Origin: Stackebrandtia nassauensis DSM 44728
Lineage (GTDB): Bacteria; Actinomycetota; Actinomycetes; Mycobacteriales; Micromonosporaceae
Length of the DNA: 64,000 nt
Direction of reading: 5' to 3'
Assembly (NCBI RefSeq): GCF_000024545.1
Contig: NC_013947.1
Span: forward strand, 6,014,001 to 6,078,000
A program made the translations under genes and the position numbers. The notes below the pieces were generated by a model. The model saw nothing but the letters and a program-made list of their open reading frames with translations, made no database searches and was not told the DNA's origin. Positions 35,408 through 44,261 of this stretch are shown piece after piece (the first letter of the stretch is position 1; each line of letters opens with the position of its first letter).

Positions 35408-36271
35408 CTAGCTCGCCGAAGCGGTTTCTTCGGACTTGGGGGCTGCGGCGGGCGCGGGCTTCTTTCCGCTGGGCCACAGGAAGAACGTCAGGGCGGGGAC
35501 CACATAGGCCACCCAGGCGATCGTCTCGACGACGCTGGGCGTCGCGGTGATGTTGAACATGCCCTCCAGCAGGTTTCCGTACCAGGAGTCCTGGGCGTAC
35601 CAGCCGGAGATGTCGAAGGCGAAGGTGTTGAGGCCGGGCAGCGCGCCGACCTCCTGGAAGTCGTGGATGCCGTACTTGAAGATCCCGGCGGCCACGAAGA
35701 TCAGCAGCACCCCGGTCCAGGTGAAGAACCGGCTCAGGTTGATCTTGACGGCGCCGTAGTAGATGCCGACGCCGATGGCCACCGAAACGGCGATGCCGAC
35801 GATCGCGGCCAGCAGCGCCTCGGTCCCACCTTGGCTGGCGGTCGTCTGGGTCTCCAGGATCACCGCGGTCTCCAGGCCCTCCCGGATGACGGCCAGGAAC
35901 GCCATGGTCACCACGGCGACGGGCCCCATCTTGATGGCCTGTTCGAGTTTGGCGCGCAGTTCCCCGGCGATGCGGCGGGCGGCCTTGCGCATCCAGAAGA
36001 TCATCCAGGTCACGAAGCAGACCGCCAGGATCGAGGTGATGGCCTCGAACAGTTCCCGGCCGTCGGGGGTCAGCTCCCGGGTGCCGTAGTGCTGCACCGC
36101 CCAGGCGATGACGGTGATGACGACGGCCGCGGCGACCCCGCCCCACACGTGCGGCAGGTACTTGCGTTTGTCGCTTTTGACCAGGTACGCGACCAGGATG
36201 CTCACGATGAGCGTGGCCTCGAGGCCCTCGCGTAGGCCGATGAGGAATGTCGCGAACAGGGTGTCGAACAT
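35408..36271 (-). CDS. efeU: Iron permease EfeU (FTR1 family)
   Basis: 287 residues from the ATG at 36271; the frame continues upstream through the iron boxes but those 24 codons are not expected to be translated. Seven membrane helices with two REGLE iron-binding motifs (GLREGLEATL near 14 and VIREGLETAV near 130), the diagnostic feature of FTR1/EfeU. It carries ferric iron across the membrane. It is the first gene of the operon, 23 bp before efeO. Expression should be repressed by iron through the two iron boxes just upstream. Confidence 0.94.
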   Translation of the reverse strand: MFDTLFATFLIGLREGLEATLIVSILVAYLVKSDKRKYLPHVWGGVAAAVVITVIAWAVQHYGTRELTPDGRELFEAITSILAVCFVTWMIFWMRKAARRIAGELRAKLEQAIKMGPVAVVTMAFLAVIREGLETAVILETQTTASQGGTEALLAAIVGIAVSVAIGVGIYYGAVKINLSRFFTWTGVLLIFVAAGIFKYGIHDFQEVGALPGLNTFAFDISGWYAQDSWYGNLLEGMFNITATPSVVETIAWVAYVVPALTFFLWPSGKKPAPAAAPKSEETASAS

Positions 36272-36309
36272 GGGGGCTTTCGGGTGTGGGGGCGAATACG
36301 ACGGGTTGT

Positions 36310-36328
36310 TTAACTTAGCCATACCTAA
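36310..36328 (-). promoter_or_regulatory. IdeR/DmdR-type iron box 1
   Basis: 19-bp site, TTAGGTATGGCTAAGTTAA read on the minus strand, close to the IdeR/DtxR consensus TTAGGTTAGGCTAACCTAA. It lies 39 bp upstream of the efeU start. Confidence 0.8.
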
Positions 36329-36330
36329 GC

Positions 36331-36349
36331 TGAGCTTAGCCATACCTTA
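36331..36349 (-). promoter_or_regulatory. IdeR/DmdR-type iron box 2
   Basis: Second 19-bp site, TAAGGTATGGCTAAGCTCA on the minus strand, exactly 21 bp (two helical turns) from the first. The spacing would place two repressor dimers on the same DNA face. Together they sit in the 177-bp region shared by efeU and the divergent LtrA gene. Confidence 0.78.
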
Positions 36350-36448
36350 GAACATCGATCCACCCGGCACAATCACCCTGGTGCAACACCGCCCTGTTCG
36401 CCCCCGTATCGCCTACCGTGATGGCGACGCGAACACAGGAGGATGGAC

Positions 36449-37636
36449 ATGACGGCCTTGGGACACTCAGGACAACTGTGGCGGCGGGTGATGCGTCCCC
36501 GCGATCCCGACGAGCCGCATCGCGCCGCGACCGTCCTGGAACTGTTCTTCGACCTGGTCTTCGTCGTCGCGGTGGCGCAGGCGGCGGTCGGACTGGAGCA
36601 CGCCTTCGTCGAGCACCACATCGGATCCGGCGTCGTCTACTACGCCATGGCGTTCTTCGCGATCTGGTGGGCGTGGATGAACTTCACCTGGTTCGCCTCG
36701 GCCTACGACGTCGACGACGTGCCCTACCGGCTTTTGACGCTGTTGCAGATGTCGGGCGCGCTGGTGATGGCCGCCGGGGTCGGCGACACGATCTCCGTCC
36801 ACAACTACACCGTCATGGTCGCGGGCTACGTCCTGATGCGGGTGGCGATGATCGGGCAGTGGCTGCGCGCTGCGGCCTGCGATCCCGCGCGTCGGGTCAC
36901 GGCGCTGCGGTACGCGGGCGGCATCGCGGTGGTGCAGTGCTTCTGGGTCGGGTGGCTGTGGGTCCCGGCGAAGTTCCAGATCCCGGCCTTCGTGGTGTTC
37001 GCGTTGCTGGAACTGGCGGTGCCGCCGTTCGCCGAACGGGTCAACGTCACCCCGTGGCATCCGCACCACATCGCCGAACGGTACGGACTGTTCACCATCA
37101 TCGTGCTGGGCGAGTGCATCCTGGCGGCCACCACCTCGGTGCAGTCGGCGCGGGCGGCCGGGGCCGGTGGCGTCGAGCTGTACCTGCTGGCGGGTGCCGG
37201 ACTGGTCATCGTGTTCGCGATGTGGTGGGTCTACTTCGATCAGCCGGGGCACGTCATGTTGCTGACGAGCCTGGCCAAGGCCCTGAAATGGGGCTACGGC
37301 CACCTGCTGATCTTCGCCTCGGTCGCCGCCGTGGGCGCCGGGTTGCAGGTGGCCGTGGCCGTCCATCGTGGAGATGCGGAACTGGGGGCGACGACGGTCG
37401 GGTACGCCGTCGCCGTTCCGGTCGCTGTGTATCTGCTCGGAGTGGGGGTGCTCCAGATATTCCCGCGCGCCTGTTGGCAGATGACCGTGGCGGTGCTGGT
37501 CGCCGTCATCGCCGTGCTGGTGGCGCCGTCGCTGCTGAAGTCGTCCATCGTGGTCATCGCGGCCTGCCTGGTGGTGCTGGTCGCCGTGATCGCCGTCCTC
37601 GACCATCGCCTGGCCCGGGAGGCGAACCCGGGTTGA
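36449..37636 (+). CDS. LtrA-family membrane protein (low-temperature requirement A)
   Basis: 395 residues from the ATG preceded by AGGAGG at 36437-36442; the ATG two codons earlier sits on the ribosome-binding site. LtrA signatures: a conserved ATVLELFFDLVFVVAVAQ near residue 27, WWAWMNFTWFAS, HHIAERYGLFTIIVLGE near 210 and WWVYFD near 265, with about ten to twelve membrane helices. The family is named from Listeria cold growth; its activity is not known. Divergent from efeUOB with the iron boxes between, so co-regulation by iron is possible. Confidence 0.9.
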   Translation: MTALGHSGQLWRRVMRPRDPDEPHRAATVLELFFDLVFVVAVAQAAVGLEHAFVEHHIGSGVVYYAMAFFAIWWAWMNFTWFASAYDVDDVPYRLLTLLQMSGALVMAAGVGDTISVHNYTVMVAGYVLMRVAMIGQWLRAAACDPARRVTALRYAGGIAVVQCFWVGWLWVPAKFQIPAFVVFALLELAVPPFAERVNVTPWHPHHIAERYGLFTIIVLGECILAATTSVQSARAAGAGGVELYLLAGAGLVIVFAMWWVYFDQPGHVMLLTSLAKALKWGYGHLLIFASVAAVGAGLQVAVAVHRGDAELGATTVGYAVAVPVAVYLLGVGVLQIFPRACWQMTVAVLVAVIAVLVAPSLLKSSIVVIAACLVVLVAVIAVLDHRLAREANPG

Positions 37637-37867
37637 TCAGTGCGAAGGCAGCTCGGAGTGTCCATTGCCGAGGTTCGACATGTCGCTGGTGGGACGGCCA
37701 CGGGTCAGCACGCTCACCTCACCACCCCGGGGCTGCTGGCGCATCTGCAGCGAACCGCAGGCGCAGCGCACCCAGGACAGCTGAGTGCTGTCGCGGGTCA
37801 GCCGACGGGAGATGACCTGGTACGGCTCGGCGTCGGGCCATCCGCAGTGTGGGCACAGGTTGTCCAT
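37637..37867 (-). CDS. Small zinc-ribbon protein
   Basis: 76 residues from the ATG at 37867 (AAAGGAA upstream). Two cysteine pairs, CPHCGW at residue 5 and CACG near 37, form a probable zinc ribbon; the second half is Gly/Ser-rich and unstructured. The VRCACGSLQMRQ pattern occurs in small actinobacterial proteins of unknown role. Its stop abuts the LtrA gene stop (adjacent, convergent). Divergent from the LysR regulator, which may control it. Confidence 0.7.
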   Translation of the reverse strand: MDNLCPHCGWPDAEPYQVISRRLTRDSTQLSWVRCACGSLQMRQQPRGGEVSVLTRGRPTSDMSNLGNGHSELPSH

Positions 37868-38034
37868 GGCACGTTCCTTTCTCATTCAGGAGAGTTTTTC
37901 GAAATGGGGTCTTACCGAGAAATCCGGAGAATTTCCAAACGCAATCAACACGCGGCGACCTTCGGCAAGGATGCACTGAATTACGCTAAAGATCTAGCCG
38001 CTATTACTGCACAGAACTGTTAAGGGCTGACTTC

Positions 38035-38979
38035 ATGATTGACCTCCGGCGCCTATATGTCCTGCGTGCTGTTTCGCATTACGGCACCGTCACCGCCGCC
38101 GCCAAGGCATTGCACTTGAGTCCGTCAGCAGCATCACAGCAAATCCGGCAATTGGCGAAGGAGTTGGACGTCACACTGCTGGAACCGCAGGGCCGTAATG
38201 TCCGCCTCACACCCGCGGCTCACGTATTGTTGTCACATGCGGACGCCATTGAGGCGCGATGGCGGCGGGCCGAAACTGAGTTGCACGCCACTGGAGCCGA
38301 GCCAGCGGGCGAACTTCGATTGTGCGGTTTTGCTACAGCAATTGCGACACTATTGGCCGCCACAGCTGAACTATTGCATGCACGGTATCCCGCGATGGAC
38401 GTCAGGTTGCGAGAAGCTGAAGCCCGTGAATGTTTCGATCTGTTGTTTTCGGGGGACGCCGATTTGGCCATAGTGGAAGCCAATTTCGAGTCGCCGCCCC
38501 TCGACGACATCCGCTTCGACCAACAGCCGTTGTTCGACGACCCCTTCGATCTGGTCACCGCCGCCGACCACCCGCTCGCCGAACGCGACAGCGTCGCGCT
38601 GACCGACACCGCCCGGGAGCGCTGGATCCTGGGCCTGCCCGGCAGCACCTCCCGTCAGCACGTCCTGGCCGCCTGCAGCAACGCCGGCTTCACCCCCTCG
38701 GTCGCGCACGAGGCCGGCGAGTGGTCGGTGGCGGCCACCCTGGTCGCCCACAACCTCGGCATCGCGCTGGTCCCCCGGCTCGCCGAACTCCCGCCACACC
38801 TCGCGCTGTCCCGGGTCCCCATCGCCGGGCCGCACACCCCGTACCGGCACTTCCTCAGCTGCACCCGACGGGGCAGCCGCGAGTATCCGACGATCGCCGC
38901 CGCCTCGGAGGCCATTGAGGAGATTCGCGCCGAACGCGAGTCGGTCGAGGAAGGGCTGAACAATACATTGATTCATTGA
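38035..38979 (+). CDS. LysR-family transcriptional regulator
   Basis: 314 residues. N-terminal winged helix (LYVLRAVSHYGTVTAAAKALHLSPSAASQQIRQLAKELDV in order, residues 7-47) and a periplasmic-binding-like effector domain from about 90 (GELRLCGFATAIATLLA, ERWILGLPGSTSRQHVL, HNLGIALVPRLAEL). Likely regulates the divergent zinc-ribbon gene or itself. Odd feature: codons up to about base 38480 are unusually AT-rich (gttttgctacagcaattg style), while the rest has the extreme GC third-position bias of the neighbourhood, as if the 5' half had been acquired by recombination. Confidence 0.9.
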   Translation: MIDLRRLYVLRAVSHYGTVTAAAKALHLSPSAASQQIRQLAKELDVTLLEPQGRNVRLTPAAHVLLSHADAIEARWRRAETELHATGAEPAGELRLCGFATAIATLLAATAELLHARYPAMDVRLREAEARECFDLLFSGDADLAIVEANFESPPLDDIRFDQQPLFDDPFDLVTAADHPLAERDSVALTDTARERWILGLPGSTSRQHVLAACSNAGFTPSVAHEAGEWSVAATLVAHNLGIALVPRLAELPPHLALSRVPIAGPHTPYRHFLSCTRRGSREYPTIAAASEAIEEIRAERESVEEGLNNTLIH

Positions 38980-39073
38980 AACTCGTCACAATAAGGTGCG
39001 GTGCGCGTCCGTTACTCGCGGACACGTACCCGGCACACGTATCGGGTTCTACTGAAGTAGAGAGGTTTCATCG

Positions 39074-39970
39074 ATGCGGATACAACGTTCGCGCCTGGCG
39101 CGGAGGCTGACGGCGGTCTCGGCGCTGGCGCTGGTCGCGGCCGTCGCCGTGGCCACCACGGCGGCCCAGGCCTCCGCGGATCCCGTCGGCACCGGCACGT
39201 CGACGGCAACCGAGGAAAAGGCCGAGAAGAAGGTCAAGGAGGTCAACTTCGCCGGGACGGTGGCGCTCGACAACTGTTCCGGTTCGCTGGTGACCATGCC
39301 GAACTCGGCGCCCGAGGACAAGGCCATGGTGCTGTCCAACGGCCACTGCCTGGAGTCGGGCATGCCCGGCCCGGGCGAGGTGATCGTGGACGAGCCGTCC
39401 CAGCGCAGCTTCGAACTGCTGGACGCCTCGGCCAACGCCGTCGGCACGCTGACGGCCTCCAAGATCGCCTACGCGACCATGACCGACACCGACGTCTCGC
39501 TGTACGAGCTCACCGAGTCCTACGCCGAGATCAAGGACAAGTACTCGATCGACGCGCTGAAGGTCTCGGCCGAGCACCCGAAGGAGAAGACCGCCATCAC
39601 CGTGGTCTCCGGCTACTGGCAGGAGACCTACGCGTGTGACATCGACGGCTTCGTCTTCGAACTGCGCGAGGCCGACTGGGTCATGAAGGACTCGATCCGC
39701 TACACCGAGGCCTGCAAGACCAAGGGCGGCACCTCGGGTTCGCCGGTGGTCGACAACGCGACCAACGAGGTCGTCGGCGTCAACAACACCGGCAACGAGA
39801 ACGGTGAGGAGTGCACCATGAACAACCCGTGTGAGGTCGACGAGAACGGTCAGGTGACGGTCCGCGAGGGCATCAACTACGGCCAGCAGACCTACATCAT
39901 CACGACCTGTGTGGACAAGGGCAACGTGGTCAATCTCGAGTTGGACGGCTGCACGCTGCCCAAGCCCTAA
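39074..39970 (+). CDS. Secreted trypsin-like serine protease (S1/V8 type)
   Basis: 298 residues; AGAGAGG eight bases before the ATG. Sec signal with a basic start and AQASA-DP cleavage near residue 36. Catalytic triad visible as His91 in LSNGHC, Asp140 in TDTDVSLYEL and Ser221 in KGGTSGSPVV. Three further cysteines (DNCSG, YACD, EAC) could form disulfides, fitting export. A Lys/Glu-rich stretch after the signal may be a short propeptide. It converges on the RsbN-like gene with a 4-bp gap. General extracellular proteolysis is likely. Confidence 0.88.
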   Translation: MRIQRSRLARRLTAVSALALVAAVAVATTAAQASADPVGTGTSTATEEKAEKKVKEVNFAGTVALDNCSGSLVTMPNSAPEDKAMVLSNGHCLESGMPGPGEVIVDEPSQRSFELLDASANAVGTLTASKIAYATMTDTDVSLYELTESYAEIKDKYSIDALKVSAEHPKEKTAITVVSGYWQETYACDIDGFVFELREADWVMKDSIRYTEACKTKGGTSGSPVVDNATNEVVGVNNTGNENGEECTMNNPCEVDENGQVTVREGINYGQQTYIITTCVDKGNVVNLELDGCTLPKP

Positions 39971-39974
39971 GGTC

Positions 39975-41087
39975 CTAACCGAGTAGATCGTCCAAGGTGT
40001 CCCCGATCTCGCCGAGCAGTCCGCCGCCGTTGTCGGCGGTGGGACTCGGTGAGGTCGGGGATGGTGATTCATCGGAGTTCTTGTCGCCCTTACGGCCGGG
40101 CTGTGGGGACGGGGACTCGGATTCGGCGTCGGTGGATGTGTCGCCGGAGCCGGTCGTGCCGCTCCCGGTTTCCTGCGTCGAGGCAGGGTTCTCGTCGTCG
40201 GTGGGTACGTCCAGCGGAGTGCCGTCTTCGCCGGGGAGTACACCGCACTCGCCGGGTAGTGGGCCCAGTTTGTCGGTGTCGTCGTCGAAGGACGCCGCGC
40301 ACAGCAGCGCCTCCCGCAGTTCCTGCGACCGTTCGGCCGCGGAGTCCATCAGGTCCATGGAGTCGCCCAGCGAGGTGTGGGCCTCGTTCGGCGCGTCGTC
40401 CAGCAGGTTCGCCAGTTTCGGGGACTGGCCGTCGAGGAACTCGTCGATGGTGTCGAGAACCCCGGCGTCCTGCCGGTTGACCGCGGCACTGGTCAGCGAC
40501 TTCATGCCGCTGGCGAGCTGCGAGTCCATATCGGATAGAGTTGTGTTCAGTGCTTCCGGGTTGCCGGATACCCGTCCGGCCTCGTCGAGCCGGGTCCGGG
40601 CGAACTCGAAGTACAGCTGTCCCCGGTTCACCTCCGAGCCCGCCAGCGCCAGCTGCGCTCGCTCGGCCGACCGTTTCACCGGGTACAGCGCGTCCCCGGG
40701 CAGCGCGTCAGCACTGGCCGTTGACACGCCGGAAAGCCCCAGCACCCCGACGGCCAGCGCGCTGGCCACGATCATGCGGCGGCCGCCCGACATGGGCTGC
40801 TTCGCTTGCGTGGCCGGTGTCTCTGTGTGTTCGGCCGTCGCCCCAATGCCCTGCGTGGCGGCAACGGCCAAAAGTCGCTGTCGCAACGCGGCCTGGAACT
40901 CGGGCCTCGGTGCTGTTGATTCACGGGTTTCGCGGGCGGTTTGATGGAGGGCTTCACTGACCTTCATCAGGGGGGAGAGGTCGTCGTCGTGGACGCTGCG
41001 TCGATGCCGCCGCCGTCCCCCTTGAGCCGCCTCGAGAAGTTCGGAGTATCGCTCCGCTCGTCGTTTTTCAATCGGATTGCCGATCAT
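39975..41087 (-). CDS. DUF5667-type membrane protein, probable RsbN-like anti-sigma factor
   Basis: 370 residues from the ATG at 41087; a GTG at 41099 is possible. Cytosolic N-terminus (about 1-105), one membrane helix (RRMIVASALAVGVLGLSGV), then an external part with LPGDALYPVKRSAERAQLAL, the DUF5667 core, and a long Ser/Pro/Asp tail. It lies directly downstream of a BldN-like sigma gene on the same strand. In Streptomyces the gene after bldN encodes RsbN, a membrane anti-sigma factor that holds BldN through its N-terminal domain. The same role is likely here, though sequence identity was not computed. Confidence 0.75.
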   Translation of the reverse strand: MIGNPIEKRRAERYSELLEAAQGGRRRHRRSVHDDDLSPLMKVSEALHQTARETRESTAPRPEFQAALRQRLLAVAATQGIGATAEHTETPATQAKQPMSGGRRMIVASALAVGVLGLSGVSTASADALPGDALYPVKRSAERAQLALAGSEVNRGQLYFEFARTRLDEAGRVSGNPEALNTTLSDMDSQLASGMKSLTSAAVNRQDAGVLDTIDEFLDGQSPKLANLLDDAPNEAHTSLGDSMDLMDSAAERSQELREALLCAASFDDDTDKLGPLPGECGVLPGEDGTPLDVPTDDENPASTQETGSGTTGSGDTSTDAESESPSPQPGRKGDKNSDESPSPTSPSPTADNGGGLLGEIGDTLDDLLG

Positions 41088-41284
41088 GGTGTCGTGCACC
41101 CCCTCTCGTCACGCGGTGCCGACCTATGCAACCCTTCCAACGGGTCACACCGCCAGAAGGTTACGGTCTTACGGAAAGACGTGCTACCGCTCACGCGCCA
41201 AGCTGAGCGCATGGCGATGCCGTCCGCCAGATTTTGTCGTGAATAAGACACCGCGCGGCCCCCCTCGTGGATCCCCCCGGCCGG

Positions 41285-42085
41285 TCATCGGCCAAATCCC
41301 TCCGGAAGCAATCTCGCGAGTGTGCGAACGGCCCGGTACTGGAGCGCCTTGATGGCGCCCTCGTTCTTGCGCATGTATCCGGCGGTCTCGGCCACCGACA
41401 TCCCCTGGAGGAACCGCAGCACGATGCACTCGCGCTGGTCCGGGTTGAGTTCCCGGACGGCCTTGAGCAGGGTGACGTTGAGGAGCTTGTCGCAGACGGT
41501 GTCCTCGGGGTTGCCCTCCGGCGCCCGCTCCTCGCGGTCGATGTCCAGCACCTCGGCGGTGGACATCTCCAGCCGGTAGCGACCGGACTTGAAGTGGTCG
41601 GCGACCAGGTTGCGGGCGATCGTGACCAGCCAGGCGCCGAAGTCACGGCCCTGCCAGGTGAAGGTGGAGATGCGGCGCAGTGCCCGCAGGAACACCTCCG
41701 AGGTCAGGTCCTCGGCGAGCTGCCGGTTGCCGACCCGGAAGTAGATGTAGCGGTGCACGATCTCGTTGTAGCGGTCGTAGATGCGCCCGAAGGCGTCCAC
41801 GTCGCCGTCCTGGGCCCGGGCGACGAGCTCCCGGACCTCGGCGGGACCCACCTCCGCCGAGCAGGACTGCGAGTCGGGTTGACCGGAGTCGTCCTCCCCG
41901 CTGTTACAGGAGGGCTCCTCTCGATCCCCGTCGGAAGCCGGGGACGGAGCCTCGACTCGGGAGGGATTCAGGTCTACGGTCAGCATCTGCCGCAGACTGG
42001 TGAGACCATCGCGCAGCGTTTGGCGAGACGCCTGAAACTGCGGCGTGACGGTTCCTGCGGTGACCACCGGTACGGTGCCGGGCAC
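41285..42085 (-). CDS. bldN: BldN-like ECF sigma factor with N-terminal extension
   Basis: 266 residues from a GTG with GAGGAGG six bases upstream. The first 83 residues are a disordered Ser/Asp/Pro-rich extension. Region 2 follows (DVDAFGRIYDRYNEIVHRYIYFRVGN, then AEDLTSEVFLRALRRI), then region 4 (LNPDQRECIVLRFLQGMSVAETAGYM) near 205-260. Streptomyces BldN has a similar-length prosequence that must be removed for activity, and controls aerial development. Gene order to the right (glutaredoxin, HAD, rex, hemA) matches the Streptomyces bldN region, supporting orthology. Confidence 0.85.
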   Translation of the reverse strand: MPGTVPVVTAGTVTPQFQASRQTLRDGLTSLRQMLTVDLNPSRVEAPSPASDGDREEPSCNSGEDDSGQPDSQSCSAEVGPAEVRELVARAQDGDVDAFGRIYDRYNEIVHRYIYFRVGNRQLAEDLTSEVFLRALRRISTFTWQGRDFGAWLVTIARNLVADHFKSGRYRLEMSTAEVLDIDREERAPEGNPEDTVCDKLLNVTLLKAVRELNPDQRECIVLRFLQGMSVAETAGYMRKNEGAIKALQYRAVRTLARLLPEGFGR

Positions 42086-42369
42086 TTAGGGCCTCCTCGG
42101 GTGAGGGGTTGTCGGTTCCCAAGGTCGTTGAGGGCGAACCGACCCCGTGATGATAGGGCCAATCTCGCCGGATTGTGCGGATCTGATTACTCAGTCCGAA
42201 GATTGTGTCTCGGATAGGAGACGCCGCAGACGGACCGTTTGTGCGACATCTTCGTCACTGTCACTCCAACGGGTGTGCCGTCCCGTTCGAACGGTCGTCG
42301 ACACCGCCCTGACCTGCGCGTTGGCTAGGGTTTGAGTGGCGGAACTCCTCTGACACGAAAGGTGGAACC

Positions 42370-42609
42370 GTGCCCCGGTTGCGACTTTTGACCACGAAGC
42401 ACTGTCACCTGTGTGCGGCGGCCCGGGAGGCTCTCGGGCGTGTCGCGGCCACCGCGGGCGTCGACTGGGACGAGGTGGACGTCGCCGACGACGTCGCGCT
42501 CGCCCGCGAGTACGGCGACCGGTTGCCGGTGGTGTTGCTGGACGGCCGCGAACACGGGTACTGGACCGTGGAGGAAGCGCGATTGCTGCGCGATCTGAAC
42601 GCCGGTTGA
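42370..42609 (+). CDS. Glutaredoxin-like (DUF836-type) protein
   Basis: 79 residues from a GTG with AAAGGTGG upstream. Thioredoxin-fold strand-helix start with a CHLC redox motif (Cys12, Cys15), LPVVLLDGRE containing the cis-Pro, and a closing helix. It should act as a small thiol-disulfide protein in the cytosol, perhaps with mycothiol. Divergent from bldN and followed by the HAD gene, an order also seen in Streptomyces. Confidence 0.85.
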   Translation: MPRLRLLTTKHCHLCAAAREALGRVAATAGVDWDEVDVADDVALAREYGDRLPVVLLDGREHGYWTVEEARLLRDLNAG

Positions 42610-42697
42610 GCACGCCGGGCATCGCCGACCCGGGCCAGGGCTGTGCGGTGCGCGCGTGATCCGCGGGCCGTCACAACCGCGTCGTAGGCTGCCACGC

Positions 42698-43333
42698 ATG
42701 GCTAAACATCTTGTCTGGGACTGGAACGGCACCCTGATCGACGACTTCGCGGCGGTCGTGGAGGCCACGAACCTCGCGATCGGCACCGTCGGCGGTCAGC
42801 AGCTCGACGCCGCCACGCACCGCGAGCGCTTCTTCCGCCCGGTGGCCGACTTCTACAGCGAACTGGCCGGACGGGAACTGCCGCCCGCCGAGTTCGCGGA
42901 GCTGGACAAGCTGTTCCACCAGCACTACCACAGCAAACTGGCCGAGCACGGCCTGACGGTCGACGCCCGCGCGGCCATCGCGGCCTGGCCGGGCACCCAG
43001 TCGCTGCTGTCGATGTGGTTCCACAACGACCTGGTGCCACTGGTGACCGAGCACGGCCTGGTCGAGCACTTCGCCCGCATCGACGGGCTGCGCGAGACCG
43101 TCGGCGGAAACTCCAAGCACCCCTACCTGGTGGCGCACCTGGAGGCGCTGGGCATCGACGCCACCGACTGCGTCCTGATCGGCGACTCGGTCGACGACCA
43201 CGTCGCGGCGGCCACGGCGGGGGCGAGTTGCGTGTTGTACGCGGGCGGCTTCACCTCGCCGACCCGGCTGCGCGCCACCGGCGCCCCGGTGGCCGAGTCA
43301 CTCACCGAGGCCGTCGCGCTGGCCCTGGGCTGA
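42698..43333 (+). CDS. HAD-superfamily hydrolase
   Basis: 211 residues from the ATG at 42698. Motif I is DWNGTLIDD (nucleophile Asp, with Trp-Asn in place of the usual x-Asp), a helical cap follows, then TEHGLVEHF, a Lys in NSKHPYL and the motif IV acids in VLIGDSVDDHVAA. Fits the phosphoglycolate-phosphatase-like group. The substrate is unknown. Absence of the second acidic residue of motif I is seen in some active members, so reduced activity is not certain. Conserved neighbour of rex in actinobacteria. Confidence 0.83.
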   Translation: MAKHLVWDWNGTLIDDFAAVVEATNLAIGTVGGQQLDAATHRERFFRPVADFYSELAGRELPPAEFAELDKLFHQHYHSKLAEHGLTVDARAAIAAWPGTQSLLSMWFHNDLVPLVTEHGLVEHFARIDGLRETVGGNSKHPYLVAHLEALGIDATDCVLIGDSVDDHVAAATAGASCVLYAGGFTSPTRLRATGAPVAESLTEAVALALG

Positions 43334-43461
43334 GTGCCGCCGACCGGGGCGGTGAGCCGCGCGCTAGAGTCGGAGGTGACTTCTACTACATGCCGTCGAA
43401 GATCACTGGGCGAATTGCCTGTCGGTAAGCGTTATCGCTGCGCACCACGCCGACGGTCGAT

Positions 43462-43479
43462 TTGTGCAAACCTTCACAA
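43462..43479 (+). promoter_or_regulatory. Rex operator (ROP) upstream of rex-hem operon
   Basis: TTGTGCAAACCTTCACAA matches the Rex consensus TTGTGAAnnnnTTCACAA at all but one fixed position. It lies 93 bp before the rex start in a 238-bp intergenic region. Rex would repress this operon when NADH is low and release it when NADH rises. Confidence 0.85.
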
Positions 43480-43571
43480 GCATTTAGGCTTTACCGGCAA
43501 CGGCGCCTTGTTGGGCGCGTAACAGCTTTCACGGGCGCTCGCCGCCCCGTGCTCACGTTTTCGGAGACAGC

Positions 43572-44261
43572 TTGCCTACCGGTGACCCCCGTGCGAACCC
43601 CACGGCCGATCCTCGGGACATCCCCGACGCGACGGTGGCACGCCTGCCCGAATACCTGCACGCGTTGCACACCCTCGCCGAGGCGGGGCTGAGCACCGTC
43701 TCCAGCGAGGCGCTGGCCGCCGCGGCGGGCGTCAACTCCGCCAAACTGCGCAAGGACCTGTCCCAGCTGGGCTCCTACGGGATTCGCGGCGTCGGCTACG
43801 ACGTGGTCATGCTCAAGCAGCAGATCTCGGACGTGCTGGGCCTGACCCGGCACCACTCGGTGGCGCTGGTCGGCGTGGGTCACCTGGGGCAGGCGCTGGC
43901 CGGGTACGCCGGTTTCGCCAACCGGGGCTTCGCCATCTCGGCGCTGTTCGACATCTCGTCGGAGCGGGTGGGCACCATGCTGGGCGGCCTGCTGGTGCGG
44001 CACCTGGACGAACTGCCGACGGTCGTCGCCGCGGAGCGGATCTCGATCGCGATGATCACCACTCCCCCGTTGGCGGCGCAGCGTGTCGCCGACTCGCTCG
44101 TTAAGGCAGGTGTGACGAGCATCCTCAATTTCGCGCCCTGTGTCCTCGATGTGCCTGGCAACGTTGATGTCCGGAAGGTGGACCTGGCGGTGGAGCTCCA
44201 GATCCTGTCCTTCCACGAGCACCGCAAATCCCAAGGCTTGAACGAGAAGGAGGCGGTATGA
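43572..44261 (+). CDS. rex: Redox-sensing transcriptional repressor Rex
   Basis: 229 residues from a TTG with GGAG five bases upstream. Winged helix at residues 20-85 (LPEYLHALHTLAEAG, VNSAKLRKDLSQLGSYGIRGVGYDV), NAD-binding Rossmann fold with GVGHLGQAL at 101-109, and a C-terminal swapped helix. Rex senses the NADH/NAD ratio and controls respiratory and heme genes. Its own promoter has a near-consensus operator. Stop overlaps hemA start (ATGA), so rex and hemA are co-translated, as in Streptomyces. Confidence 0.95.
   Translation: MPTGDPRANPTADPRDIPDATVARLPEYLHALHTLAEAGLSTVSSEALAAAAGVNSAKLRKDLSQLGSYGIRGVGYDVVMLKQQISDVLGLTRHHSVALVGVGHLGQALAGYAGFANRGFAISALFDISSERVGTMLGGLLVRHLDELPTVVAAERISIAMITTPPLAAQRVADSLVKAGVTSILNFAPCVLDVPGNVDVRKVDLAVELQILSFHEHRKSQGLNEKEAV

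Noticed and set aside
39074-39970. Secreted serine protease as the BldN-processing enzyme
   Set aside because: It has a Sec signal and would be outside the cell, whereas BldN maturation is cytosolic; closeness is probably incidental.
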